Source: Planococcus citri (Eukaryota; Arthropoda; Insecta; Hemiptera; Pseudococcidae). From it: a stretch of 64,000 bases of DNA. Location of the stretch: assembly GCF_950023065.1 (NCBI RefSeq), contig NC_088681.1, positions 69,598,836 to 69,662,835 on the forward strand. Reading direction: 5' to 3'. Shown one piece after another: positions 44,945-56,062 of the stretch. The notes beneath the pieces are model-generated. The model had not been told where the DNA came from, searched no databases, and saw only the letters and a list, made by a program, of their open reading frames with translations. Each line of letters opens with the position of its first letter. The first letter of the stretch is position 1. Both the position numbers and the translations under genes were made by a program.

Positions 44945-45535
44945 ATTTGTGCGTTTGACTCTTGTCATTGTAGAACGCGCGGCGGCGAGGTCAGGTTGCA
45001 AATTTAGCTACTTAGCCAAATGAATACCTTGACCACGCCTATTATTCCCTAATTGGTAAAGGGTAATATTCGCGAATGTGTTGGTAGTAACTTTGGGCAT
45101 ATCCTACTCCAACATATGCCCCTCTGATGGGTCCACTCTGCAAGCAAAGTGTCCTGGGAGGAGAACATGGTATGTTAGGTGAAACAGGACCTTTTCAATT
45201 TAAGAGGAAGGGAGGCGAGAAAGAAAAGAGGCAATTCAACTCTAAACTTTTCAAATCAACACTTTTCTATCCTTAAGTAAGTAGGTAAAACTGAAAAAAA
45301 AAATATATTAAAAAACAAAACTCTGAAAAGTAAGTAGCCTAAATAAAAAAATTTCAAAACATGGCAGAACACTGGAAAAATGGGATTTTTTGCAATTTTG
45401 GCCAAAAAGCAAAACTGTTGAATAATGTCGGGAAAAAAACAAGATTTTTAGTACAAATACATACGTAGATTGTTTAATGTTAACATTTCTCAAGAGGTGG
45501 GAGGGAGGGAAGGGGGTCCAGAAAAAATTTTTGCA
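44945..45535 (+). repeat. Interspersed repeat (empty-site copy of 33.3-34.57 kb)
   Basis: Inverse orientation to the 33.3-kb copy, and uninterrupted where that copy carries the 653-bp TIR element. The A-rich part (45190-45520) also matches 30.37-30.70 kb. Confidence 0.7.
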
Positions 45536-46115
45536 ACTTTTTGGTAGCAAGACTTTTTGAGAATTTTTGGGGTTTTTGGATGAAAAAGCAAAATTATTTT
45601 AGCAATTTGATAAAAATACTAGATTTTTTTCAATTTTTGGCAAAAAGTAAGACTTTTTGGAAATTTTTGATAAAAGGCAAAATTTGGACAGTTTCAAGAA
45701 AAGGTAGAGCTATTTTGGTAATTTTCAGAAAAACAGTGAGACTTATAATCAACTTTCTGGGAAAAATCGATATTTTTTGGAATTTTTTACAAGAAAGAGA
45801 AAATTCTTTTGGCAAGAAAATGAGAATTTGCAGCAAAAAAAAATGAGGCATTTCGAGCGATTTTGGCGTTTTTAGATAAAAAAAATTGGAAATTGATGAA
45901 TAGCGAGAATTTTTGTCAGCTTCTTCGGCAAAAAGCAAAACTGTTTGCAAGTCACTCCCTAAAAAGTATACTTTTTCGCAATTTTTACCGAAAGAGATAG
46001 AATTTTTGTAACTTTATGGTGAAAAAGTGACTTGTATTTGGCCAGCATTGTTGGGGATGCTGGACTGAGTGAAGGAATATTCTGCTCAGGGATGAAAAAT
46101 TTGCCTACAGACATC
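45536..46115. other. Low-complexity AT-rich DNA
   Basis: Repetitive T-rich and A-rich text giving overlapping spurious frames on both strands. Around 46072-46116 it shows CTGCTCAGGGATGAAAAATT..., similar to 48399-48435. No gene. Confidence 0.45.
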
Positions 46116-47700
46116 AAAGGAGGAGTATTGATAAGACCATTTTTTGGCCCCAGACAGTTATCGACTGAACCACTCTTAAATTGTTGTAATAAATGCCTCA
46201 AATACGAATCCGTGGTTAGTTGACCCAAAATGGCCATTTTTTTGGGCCCCAGGGGTCCCCAAAGTTGCGAATAAAAAATAATTTTAGGAACCACTGAGTA
46301 TTATTTTCAAAAACTTTTTTAGCATAAAATGTCTGTTTGAACTCCATAAACGTTATGCGAGGAGATTTTTTTATTTTCGCCCCTTGGGGGCAGAAATGGG
46401 AGGGTTTCAAATTTTTGAAAATTTTGGAATCACCATTTTTGACCTACGCCTTCGAACCTCGCTAAAAAGCTTTTTACAGTTTATTAGTATCTTAAAGACC
46501 TCCATCCTACCAAATTTTGAGCTCAATAAAAATTTTCGCTGGTACTCAAAAATCCAATTTTCCAATTTTTCGCAATTTCGATATTTTGGGAACCCCTGGA
46601 AAACTAGAAACCTGCAATTTGCGCCAAACGTAACGTTTTGAAGTATATATTCAATAACCTGGATGAAAAAGTTTAATTAAGCTCCCTGTATATTTGTAAT
46701 TTTGAACACTTTTTTTAGAGCCCCCCACTTTGGGCACCCCTGAAAAAGGCAAATACGCATATTTTTTCAAATAAATTGAAGAATTTACGTTTGAAACACA
46801 CTAGCAAGAGCTCGATAATTTTTCACTAGATTTTACCAGTAATTTTCAAAATTGAGCTATTTTGGGACAAATTCTGAGATTTTACTTTGTTGAAATCATG
46901 AAACCGTGATTTTAACGTTTTTTCGAAGAGTAAAATCTCAGAATTTGACCCAAAATAGCTCAATTTTGAAAATTACTGGTAAAATCTAGTGAAAAATTAT
47001 CGAGCTCTTGCTGGTGTGTTCCAAATGTGAATTCTTCATTTTATTTGAAAAAATATGCATAATCGCCTTTTTCAGGGGTGCCCAAAGTGGAGGGCTCTAA
47101 AAAAAGGGTTCAAAATTACGAAAATACAGGGAGCTTAATTAAACTTCTTCACCTAGGTAATTGAATATATGCCTCGAAACGTTACGTTTGGCGCAAATCG
47201 CAGGTTTCCAGCTATCCAGGGGTTCCCAAAAAATCCAAATTACAAAAAATTGGAAATTTGGATTTTTGAGTACCAGCGCAAAATTTTATTAAGCTCAAAA
47301 TTTGGTAGGATGGAGGTCTTCCAGATACTAATAAACTGTAAAATGCTTTTTAGCGGGGTTCAAAGGGGTAGGTTCAAAATGGTGGTTCCAAAATTTTTCA
47401 AATATTAAAACCCCCCTAATTTCTACCCCCGAGGGTCGAAAATGGAAAAATTGCCTCGTATAATATTTGACGGGTTCGAACAGATATTTTACGATGAAAA
47501 AGTTTTTGAAAATAATACTCTGTGGTTCCAAAAATTATTTTTTTATTCGCAACTTTGGGGACCCCTGGAGCTCAAAAAATGGTCATTTTGGGTCACCTAA
47601 GCACGGATCCGTATTTGGGGAATTTATTACAACAATTCAAGAGTGGTTCAGTCGATAACTGTATGGGGCCAAAAAATGGCCTTATCGATACTCCTCCTTT
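46116..47700. repeat. Palindromic family C, full copy (1.6-kb inverted repeat)
   Basis: 46116 (AAAGGAGGAGTATTGATAAG) mirrors 47700, and the match continues to a hairpin core with arms 46868-46885 and 46930-46947 (CAAATTCTGAGATTTTAC and its inverse). Both give a centre at about 46908, so symmetry is kept over the whole length. The interior includes CAGGGGTCCCCAAAGTTGCG and GGGGTACCCAAAGTGG-like text. No coding frame. A half copy lies at 38.03-38.98 kb. Confidence 0.85.
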
Positions 47701-47719
47701 CCATTTTTTTTTTTCGGTA

Positions 47720-48660
47720 TTTTTCAAGTTTGGGGGTTTCATGCAAAGGGACCAGCATCATTTGGAAGACCTGGTAGGAGGGTTTCCCTTGAAAATGTGG
47801 TTAATTCAAAAGAAATGAAACATTTTCAAAATATTTGTACAGATATCAATTTTTCATTTTTTTTTTTTTTTTTTGAATTTATCGACTCTGAGAGGCTTTA
47901 TTGGGAATCAGCATCATTTGGGAGACCTAAAAAAGTTTTTTCTTGAAAAAGTGCATATTTAGAAAGATTTTGCCCATAATAAACAATTTTCAAAAAACTT
48001 CCACAAACATCAATTTTTTATATTTTTGTATTTAAAAAAATCCTTAATTTGGGAGCTCCATACAAGAGAGTCAACATCATTTTGACGTCCAACAAAGTTT
48101 TTTTTTGAAAAGGGGATTGTGTAGAGCAATTCCAATAATGAAAATATATATCTTCAAAAAAATTTCCCATGATTTTGATTTATTATCATTTTTTTGAGTT
48201 TTTCAACTTTGAAGGGGCTTACCAGGAGGCTGATATGGTTTGAAAGACCGGAGAAAGTTTTCTCTTAAAAAAAGGATTATCAACAAATTTAGATACATTG
48301 ATTTTATTTTTCGTTTTTTTTTTCAACTTCGGACGTCTTTATGTGGGTGGTCAACATTGTTCAGGAAGGGGGAGGGAGCTGAGAGATGGAAATAGCATGC
48401 TCAGAGGTGAAAATTTTACCTAGACAGACATCAAATTATGCATCTTTTTCGATATGTTTCAACTTTGGGGGCTCCATGCAAGAATTTTCAAGAAATTTCA
48501 ACAGGCATTAATTTTTCTTTTTTTTTGAATTTTTCCGAAATTTGGGGACTTCATACAAGAGAGCCAACATCATTTGGGGATCCAACGAAATTCTAATTTT
48601 TACATTATAAAACTATTTTTTGATAAATTGAACTATTCTCATTTTTAAAATATTTTTCCA
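47720..48660. repeat. Decayed tandem array, unit ~160 bp
   Basis: Phrases of the type TTTGGGAGCTCCATACAAGAG + AGTCAACATCATTTTG + GTCCAACAAAG + run of T + TTGAAAAG recur near 47730, 47890, 48050, 48210, 48327, 48465 and 48545. The first four are spaced close to 160 bp and later ones are shortened. Non-coding. Confidence 0.65.
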
Positions 48661-51155
48661 ACTTAAGAGGGGCTACTGGCACCTATGTATTTCTTTCTGC
48701 AGACAGCGGGAAAATAAGAAATATGCTTTCGATTTTTAGAAAAAAATCCAGCTTTCGTTGAAATCAAAGCCAGACTCTTCAAATCCTCAAATGATTCCCT
48801 TGAAAGTATTTTGTGATTAAAATGAGTATTTATGAGAATGTACACTTTCCAGCCTTCTAAACCATTAGAAAAAGAAGAAGAAAAAACTTTTAATAAGATT
48901 TTCTATTTCAATTACACCGAGAAAAGGAGGGGAGGAGGATAAGAAAGAGAAATTCCATTTGACGAAACCGCCGCACACGTGCCAAGTGTAAATTCCCTCT
49001 CGACTGAAGAAAAATGGTGAGAGCAATTGAACAAGAGACTCGTGATCAAGTTTACACTACGACGATGTCGCCATCTTGGCTAATCTGGTCAACGTCGTCG
49101 TCATCGTCAGACTTTGGGGACACAAAACATAATGAAAACTTATATCCGGTCGGCGATGAAACGGTACCGCATGTGCGGTTAATAATTCACCTTAGAGGTC
49201 TTCTTTTTTTCTACTTTTCTCAACGGTGGTAAAAAAAAATTAACTCTTTGAAATATCACACGTTAGGTATACTCGTATACTCGTAGCACAGAGACTCGGA
49301 TCGGAGGAGGAGGAAGGTGGCGATGAAGGCGCTCAGCAGACTAGGTGTGTGAGCTTTTATGTGTGTTAGGCCGGGTCGGGCCAGGCTGCACCGCTCCGGT
49401 GTAAACCGCAGTAACGAAGCTCATGGAAACGAATAGGTTCGGTGCCATTTATCAAATGTCAACTTTGCGATTCAGCTGGGGAAAGTAATAGTTGACTAAT
49501 GCGGTAGCAGTGACAGCGACGGTGGCGGTGGCAATGGCGCACGAGAAATCGTATCACGGCCAGGCCGCGGGCCGGGCTGGGCCGACCAGGAGCAGGGTCG
49601 GGCTGGGCCCAGAGTAAACTAACATGGAATTAAATAAAGGTAGACCAAGGGATAGCCGAGGAGAAGTCATTGGAGAAACGGTTATACGTACTACGAGATT
49701 TGAAAACTTTCTTTCGCCTCGTCGTCGTAGTCGTCGTTTGGGCCAGCGAAATAATACAGTGTTGTCGAGGGCTTTTCGTTGCTGGGACAAGGAAAGGAAA
49801 GACAAGGCAGGGCATAGCGTCTTTCTCCCTTTCACTTTGTGTACGTCTTTCTCGAAAATAGAACTTGAGGGACCGCTTTCGACGTCTTCGAACAAGTGTA
49901 AGTTTCGCGATTTTAACGCGTAAGCCGCGTATAGGAAGCAATAAAGATTATGTCTTTCCTTTTTCAGAGAGCGGTACGACGTTTATTTACAATGCAATCC
50001 TGTCGAGATTTTTTTTCCTTCACGAGTCCGCCAATGAGAGTTTCCCAAAGAAGGAAAACATCGAAATTAAAAAAATTTTAACCGCTTCTTTTTTTCACCC
50101 TCGAATTTTAATCGAGTCGTACGGATAAACTACCAGTACAAAGATACGAGATCCTGTCACGTACTAAGACTGGCTTATAAATACTCGTACAAACATCTGT
50201 GAGCTGAGAGCGAGATCTTAAGTCCAAGTTGGCTGCATTAATTGTTGAATATGGTTTTAAAGTATAGTATAAGCAGTGTGGCGGCAGCGGCGATATTGAT
50301 AAACGTGTAAGTATATTCCGGGCGAACCCCTTTAAAATACTAAGAATGAATAATGACGATGCGACTGTATCATTTAAGGCCTTAATTGTCGCGGCCTATG
50401 GTTGCCCATTTTGCCATTCTTCCCTCGAGACCACACGTGTATTTATGAAATCCCATAACCTATCGCCTTTACCGTGCTATTATTAAATTTACTACACGAA
50501 GGTTTGAATTTTTACTCGAGCTTCTCTTAACGGGTTGGCTAACCTTTTTCCGAATATAGATGGCGAAATTGACCGTTGTGGATTACGAAAGCTATTTTTT
50601 ATCGCAAATTAGCGATGCGACTTAACGTCTATCAAATTATACACGCACGTGTGTATCTTAATTCCAAATAAGTGGACTCGCCTTGCTCGTGAGCACGCAA
50701 ATTTTTCTCATTTTTTTTTTCAACCGTAGTATCGAGGAGAATGCTTTCGTAATTTTCCATTATGTACATAGCGAAAATTTCATTATTTATTCATTCGAAT
50801 TTTCATTTTTTTTCCGAGACTTTCAGCGTGATGAAATATGCACGAAAATTTCTAATGAAGCTGAAACTAAACAAATTGGAGAGAAAAAATTGAAATAAAA
50901 CATTCGGTGGAAAAGATTTATCGATTTTTCAAAAAAAAAATTGTAATATGTTGCACGAGTCTAGACATTGAACGTTCGTATAAGCGTTTGAAAATTTTAA
51001 AAATAATGTTGAAAAATTTGTAAAAAAAAAAAAAAAATCAATAAAATTGGGAAAATACGATATTTTGAAATTCTAAAAAATTCTCACGAGAGAATCTTCC
51101 ACGAGCAATGTTCACTTCTTATTTAAACAAGATCGCGATTTTTGAAAAAAAAACA
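48661..51155. other. Unique CpG-containing stretch, no gene recognised
   Basis: Contains GC-rich DNA at 49555-49615 and TCG-type triplets around 49719-49738. Overlapping frames on both strands at 49554-49941 and the plus-strand frame at 49014-49232 lack recognised domains. Likely host non-coding DNA. Confidence 0.4.
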
Positions 51156-51159
51156 CGAA

Positions 51160-51633
51160 TTTAGCGTGAGAAGACCGACTTTTCTTTAAATAAAAATTTT
51201 TTACGAACGAATTGATTCACTTTTTTGAAACATTTGAACAGCAATTGATCTGTATACAATCGAATCGAATCGAATCATTTACAAACGATTGGCGATTAAG
51301 TGAATAAATTGACTGATTTCTTGGTGAATCATTCGCGAACGAATTGATTCGTACGAGTGACTCGTTCGCGAACGAATCGATTCGTACATCTGACTTGTTC
51401 GTGAACGAATCAATTCGTATAAGTGGCTCGTTCGCGAACAAATCGATTTTCATTTATTCAAGTTTTGATGAATCATTCGCGAACGAATTGATTCGTATTA
51501 GTGATTCATTCGCGAACGAACCAACTAATTTGCTCAAGTTTTGATGAATCATTCGTGAACGAATCGATTCGTAATAGTGACTCGTTCGCGAACGAATTGA
51601 TTCGTGTTGGTGATTCGTTCGCGAACGAATCGA
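51160..51633. repeat. 33-bp palindromic minisatellite array 2 with leader
   Basis: Leader 51162-51218 (TAGCGTGAGAAGACCGACTT...TTACGAACGAATTGATTCAC) matches the leader of array 1 at 25688. About nine units follow, more diverged and with a non-repeat gap near 51230-51320. Each unit carries TTCGCGAACGAA. The array joins foldback copy 4 directly at about 51634. Confidence 0.85.
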
Positions 51634-52691
51634 TATCAAATGGAGTTGGCAAGCTGAAATTTACTTCGCAGACTACATGGTGGTTTCAAAATATGGTTTT
51701 GAAGCTTCCAGCTACTTTTATAGGAAATTTCAATTTTCCAAAAAAACGTCATACAACCTTTCGAAAAGTTGCTGGTGGCTCCAAAACGACTTAAAATTCA
51801 CCAGCAGTCAACTTCGTAGAGTATTGAAATTAGTTTGCAGAATGAATTTTAACTCTCCATCTTAGTTTGATGAAATTTTGGGGAAATTTCAAGTTTCAAA
51901 AATCTACTGGAGGCTCCAGTAATTTTCAAAAAATCATTGGAGGCTCTAAAATGACTTGAAATTTACCAGAAGTCGTTTTCAGAGGGTGTTAAAATTGGAG
52001 TGTAGAGTAAATTTCAGCTTTCCATTTCCATTTGATGAAATTTTGTGAAAATTTAAATTTTCAAAAATCTGCTGGAGGCTTCAGGAATTTTCAAAAAGTC
52101 GCTGGACGACTTGAAATTTACCTGCAGTACTTCGTAGCGTATTGAAATTAGTTTTTAGAATAAATTTTAGCTTTACAACTCCAATTTGATGGAATTTTAT
52201 GGGAATTTCGAGATTCAAAAATCTGCTGGAGGCTCCAGAACTGCTCAAAATGGGTTGTAACCGTTTCCAATCGATTTGGCATGTCGAAAATAGGGTACAT
52301 CCCAAATTTCAGCTTTCTTGGTCAATTCGGTAAAATTTTGATTTTTTCCCCCTCATTTTTGGCCTAAATTCGATTTTCAAAAATTCACCAAAAATCGAAA
52401 AACCCACTTTAGCACTTGAAAATTTGACAGGTGATAAATTTTTGCATGATCTTCCGATCTAACTTTTGTAAAGTTTGAAAAAGTTCGTGCAAGTCCTATG
52501 TTAAAACGCAGAATCTGCGATTTTGCCTGACCTGTCAATCAAAATGGCCGCCATTTTGTAAGTAAGGCCAACTTTTTTTTGGCAAGTTTGCTTTAAAATG
52601 TTCCTTAGGATGTCTCCTTTAAGAAAAAAGTTGTCTCGGAGGATCGGTGGGGGGGGGGGTGCAATTACTCCTCTTGTCATATGCCGGACTA
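51634..52691. mobile_element. Foldback family A copy 4 (one arm)
   Basis: Begins ATCAAATGGAGTTGGCAAGC, the segment lying just past the centre of copy 3 read in reverse, and runs to the intact end ..CTTGTCATATGCCGGACTA. The other arm is absent and is replaced by the minisatellite. Confidence 0.8.
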
Positions 52692-52776
52692 TATGCAATA
52701 AACTCTATTTTTTATCACGTCGACTTTTGAAAACTTGGAAAAAATTGTGTAATTATTCATCACGTCTCATTTCTGA

Positions 52777-53320
52777 CCTCAATTTATTAATTCCATATTT
52801 TCAAAATTATTACCCAAACTCAATTTCCAATTCAAATCACACAATAAGTATATAATTCCCAATTCGGTTTTCAAATATTTGTCCCACCGAGTCCCATATG
52901 GGTCCCAACAGAGTCCTATCTGGGTCTCACGTGAGTCCCATATGAATCCCATATGGGTCCCAACTGAGTGCCATATGGGTCCCATCTTAGTGCCATCTTG
53001 TTCCCAACTAAGTCCCACATGGGTCCCTCATTTCCATTTTCGGCTGAGATTTTCATTTCTGACCTCAATTTATTAATTCCATATTTTCAAAATTCTTATC
53101 CAAACTCAATTTCCAATTCAAATTACAAAATATAATTCCCAAATTCAATTTTCAAATATTTGTCCCATCTGTGTCCCAACTGAGCCCCGTATTATGGGTT
53201 CCAAGCATGTCCCGTATGGGTCTCAGCCAAGTCCCATAGGGGTCCCATAGGGGTCCCATCCCCATGTTGGTCCCAACTGAGTTCCAACTTAGTGCCACAC
53301 TAAGTTTCGATTTCTATTTC
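52777..53320. repeat. Tandem pair (~283 bp) containing CCCATATGGG words
   Basis: GACCTCAATTTATTAATTCC occurs at 52777 and 53060, followed by the same text to ATATTTGTCCCA. After each copy comes a cluster of short words GTCCCATATGGGTCCCAACT, GAGTGCC and GGGTCTCA repeated every 11-13 bases in variants (52882-53025, 53163-53305). The minus strand gives a repetitive frame of the type MGPIWHSVGTH, which is not a gene. Confidence 0.8.
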
Positions 53321-53339
53321 CAAATGAGATTTTCATTGC

Positions 53340-55370
53340 TGAACACAATTTGTTGAAATATCCTATTTTTTTGGAGGGGTGGGGACTGAGGAGGGAGGAA
53401 AATGATTAACAATTCCCGAATTTTGCATTTTCGGACGGTTATTTCTTTTTAAAATAAATTTTTCAATCATAGCATCTGGAAAGTTTGTAGGGTCAAGTCT
53501 GAAACGTACATTTTTTTACCCCAATTCTCAGTCACTTTTTTCGTTCATTCCTGCCATTTTTCCAAAAAAGGAAAAAAATGCGAAAATCGACCCAACCTAA
53601 CGCACACTTGTCAATTACCAAGCATCTGGGTCGCAAATACGCGATTACTTTAGACGAATATTTTGGTAGTTTGGTCGAAGTAGGGGAAAAAATAGCTAAT
53701 AGATCAACGTCAACGTACGAGTGCGAGTATACTTTAGTACCTACGACATACGTACTATAAAATGTTATTCTTCGTAAACGATGCATCTTTTAGCGAAAAA
53801 GTAAGCATCGAGTAAAAAGTGTAATACCTAAGAAGTTTTTTTTTGCCTCTCAACTTCACGGCTACAAACGTTAACGAAAAAGGAAACAATACGGGGGAAA
53901 ACCTTTTACTCGTATTTCGCACGTAGGTCTACGGTCGGTCTAGTAGGTATACAGCGAATGTGAAAAAGCAAAACACGAGCTTTTAGCCGAATGGAGGCTG
54001 GAAGCTCGCGAGTTGAAATTAAATTTATACGGTTGGGTGTATCGAGGAGCTATATAGAGGTGGGAGGAAAAGCACGCCTGCAAAATGGTACAGCAACACT
54101 CGAGTATTGGCGAGGAAAGAGAGAAGGAAATGCTTAAATCGGAATCGAAAATTGATAAAATAAATCTTATTTTTATATAAATTAAGAATCCGTTGGCGCG
54201 CCACCGACTTACGACGACGCCTTCGTCCTTCGTCTTCGATAAAGGCGCGAAGGCGAAATTTTGGCTCGATTCGAAAGGGATATTTTACGGCTAATAAAAA
54301 CGCTGTTAACTCGAACGGCAAAACCATTAATAAAACCAGCCAAGATGGAGATAGCATCTATTGTTCCGACACTTGCGAGTCGTATAAGGCTGGGCGCGAT
54401 CGCGACCGTACTCGTACTTCTCGTCCGCTACCAGCGCAACTCCATTTCTCATATAGTGTAAACTTTTAGCAATTGAATTTTTCTTATAGAGTGTATGATT
54501 AAAAGCCAATTTGCCGCCATCGATACCTACCTCTCCTCTTCGCGTTGCAGCTTTTAAGAAACTTGCGACTTTATCGCCGAATAACGCGAAGAAATTCTAC
54601 TTAATGTATCTATATACCTGCGACCCGCGCTTCCATTATTTATCAAACTTTAACCTTTTTGAGCGTTTAAATGATATCGACCATTTATAAATTGATACCT
54701 CGAACTAACTCACGTGTAATTAAATCTGACATCTACGAGATCGAAGAAAAGATACACAGAAGTTGGATCTTTTTGCTGCTCAATTTATACGTTAATTGTG
54801 ATTTTCATTGGGGCGTATTGTGTAATGTGTAGTGTACTACATCGCATCTGGCAGTATAATATGTCAAGACTATGACGAAGGTATCCAACTTTAAAATGTT
54901 CAACATATAATGGAAGTTTTCTCTATTTAATTACGGACTCTCTGCAGCCTTTTTTCACTCGTTCTTATTCTGCTCTCTATATAAAATTCTACCTTCGTTA
55001 CGGCATGCTGTACATTGTACAATTTTGCGGACTGAATTATTGCGCGAATTAAATGCCGCGTCAAGAGGAAAGTTAAACGCGAAATTACGCGTGCAACCGT
55101 TTCGTATTTTGCACCGAATCCACGCTCAAGACTCATATATTCAGCTCCAGTTGACTCGACCATACCTATTTACGTACCTACTCTTAGTTGTTCTATAACC
55201 ATGTACGATTTTATTCGTTAAAACAAATCTTTTCCTTATTTTCAACGCTTCATTTTTATACCATCGTGCGTCGTAAAAGAAGACTTTACCAAAATGCTCT
55301 GTAGTAAGGTATTATTCCATAACCTCGGTTAGTTCCGTCTTTAAACAAATCCTCATCAACTTATGCAGAG
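53340..55370. other. Unique CpG-containing stretch, no gene recognised
   Basis: Overlapping frames at 53532-53786 (minus) / 53578-53760 (plus) and 54025-54357 (minus) have no recognised domain. Confidence 0.4.
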
Positions 55371-56019
55371 TGGTTCGTGAAAAAGAGCACAAAAAAATTG
55401 TTCAAGAAAATAGAGCTTTCTAATATTTTTTCAAACTTTATTGGGTGAAATCCTGCATGGTTCCGGAATTGCTAGAAATAGTTAGAAACTCTTTTCAATC
55501 GTTGGGTGGAGGGAGGGGGGGGTCAAAAATGTGTTTACCAAATTTAAGTTCCCCAAATCAATTTCGTAAAATTTTGATTCATTTTTCAACCTATGATTAA
55601 GTCCATCACCATTCCTACGACGATGTCGGACTTTCACCATGATTCAAAAGGTAGCAGCTTTCACGCGTAATCTCAAACAAAATTGAGCTTTTTGAAATTT
55701 TCATGGGGTGACTTTGCACAAAATTCATTAAAAATTGAATTTCTCAAGAGCCGCTGAACCAATTTTGATCAAATTTGAAATTTCACGACTAGGCTACTCT
55801 CCGGACATTTCATCATCATCATAAAGTTTCAAAAGCTCGAAGCTTCCAAGTTTATCGAGCGACAGGTCGAATTTAACGTTGCGATGGAAGAAATTTGAAA
55901 TCAGTGTCTCTAAATAGCACATCCAAGCATTCAAAAATTTGAAATTCACTCCCCCTTTCTCACATTTCAAATGACCCACTCTTCGAATGAACTTAGCTCA
56001 CATACCTACATAAAGCATA
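55371..56019. repeat. Repeat-derived stretch, includes a 26-27-kb family fragment
   Basis: 55600-55866 matches 27160-27425 in order: AGTCCATCACCATTCCTA, CACCATGATTCAAAAGG, GGGGTGACTTTGCACAA, AGCTTCCAAGTTTATCGAGC. The rest is AT-rich. No gene. Confidence 0.65.
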
Positions 56020-56062
56020 CCTGCGTCTCGTCGTCGTCGTCGTTTCCTTATAAGCGGTAGGC

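Noticed and set aside
52779..53018. Minus-strand frame MGLSWEQDGTKMGPIW...
   Set aside because: Translation of the CCCATATGGG word cluster, not a protein-like sequence.
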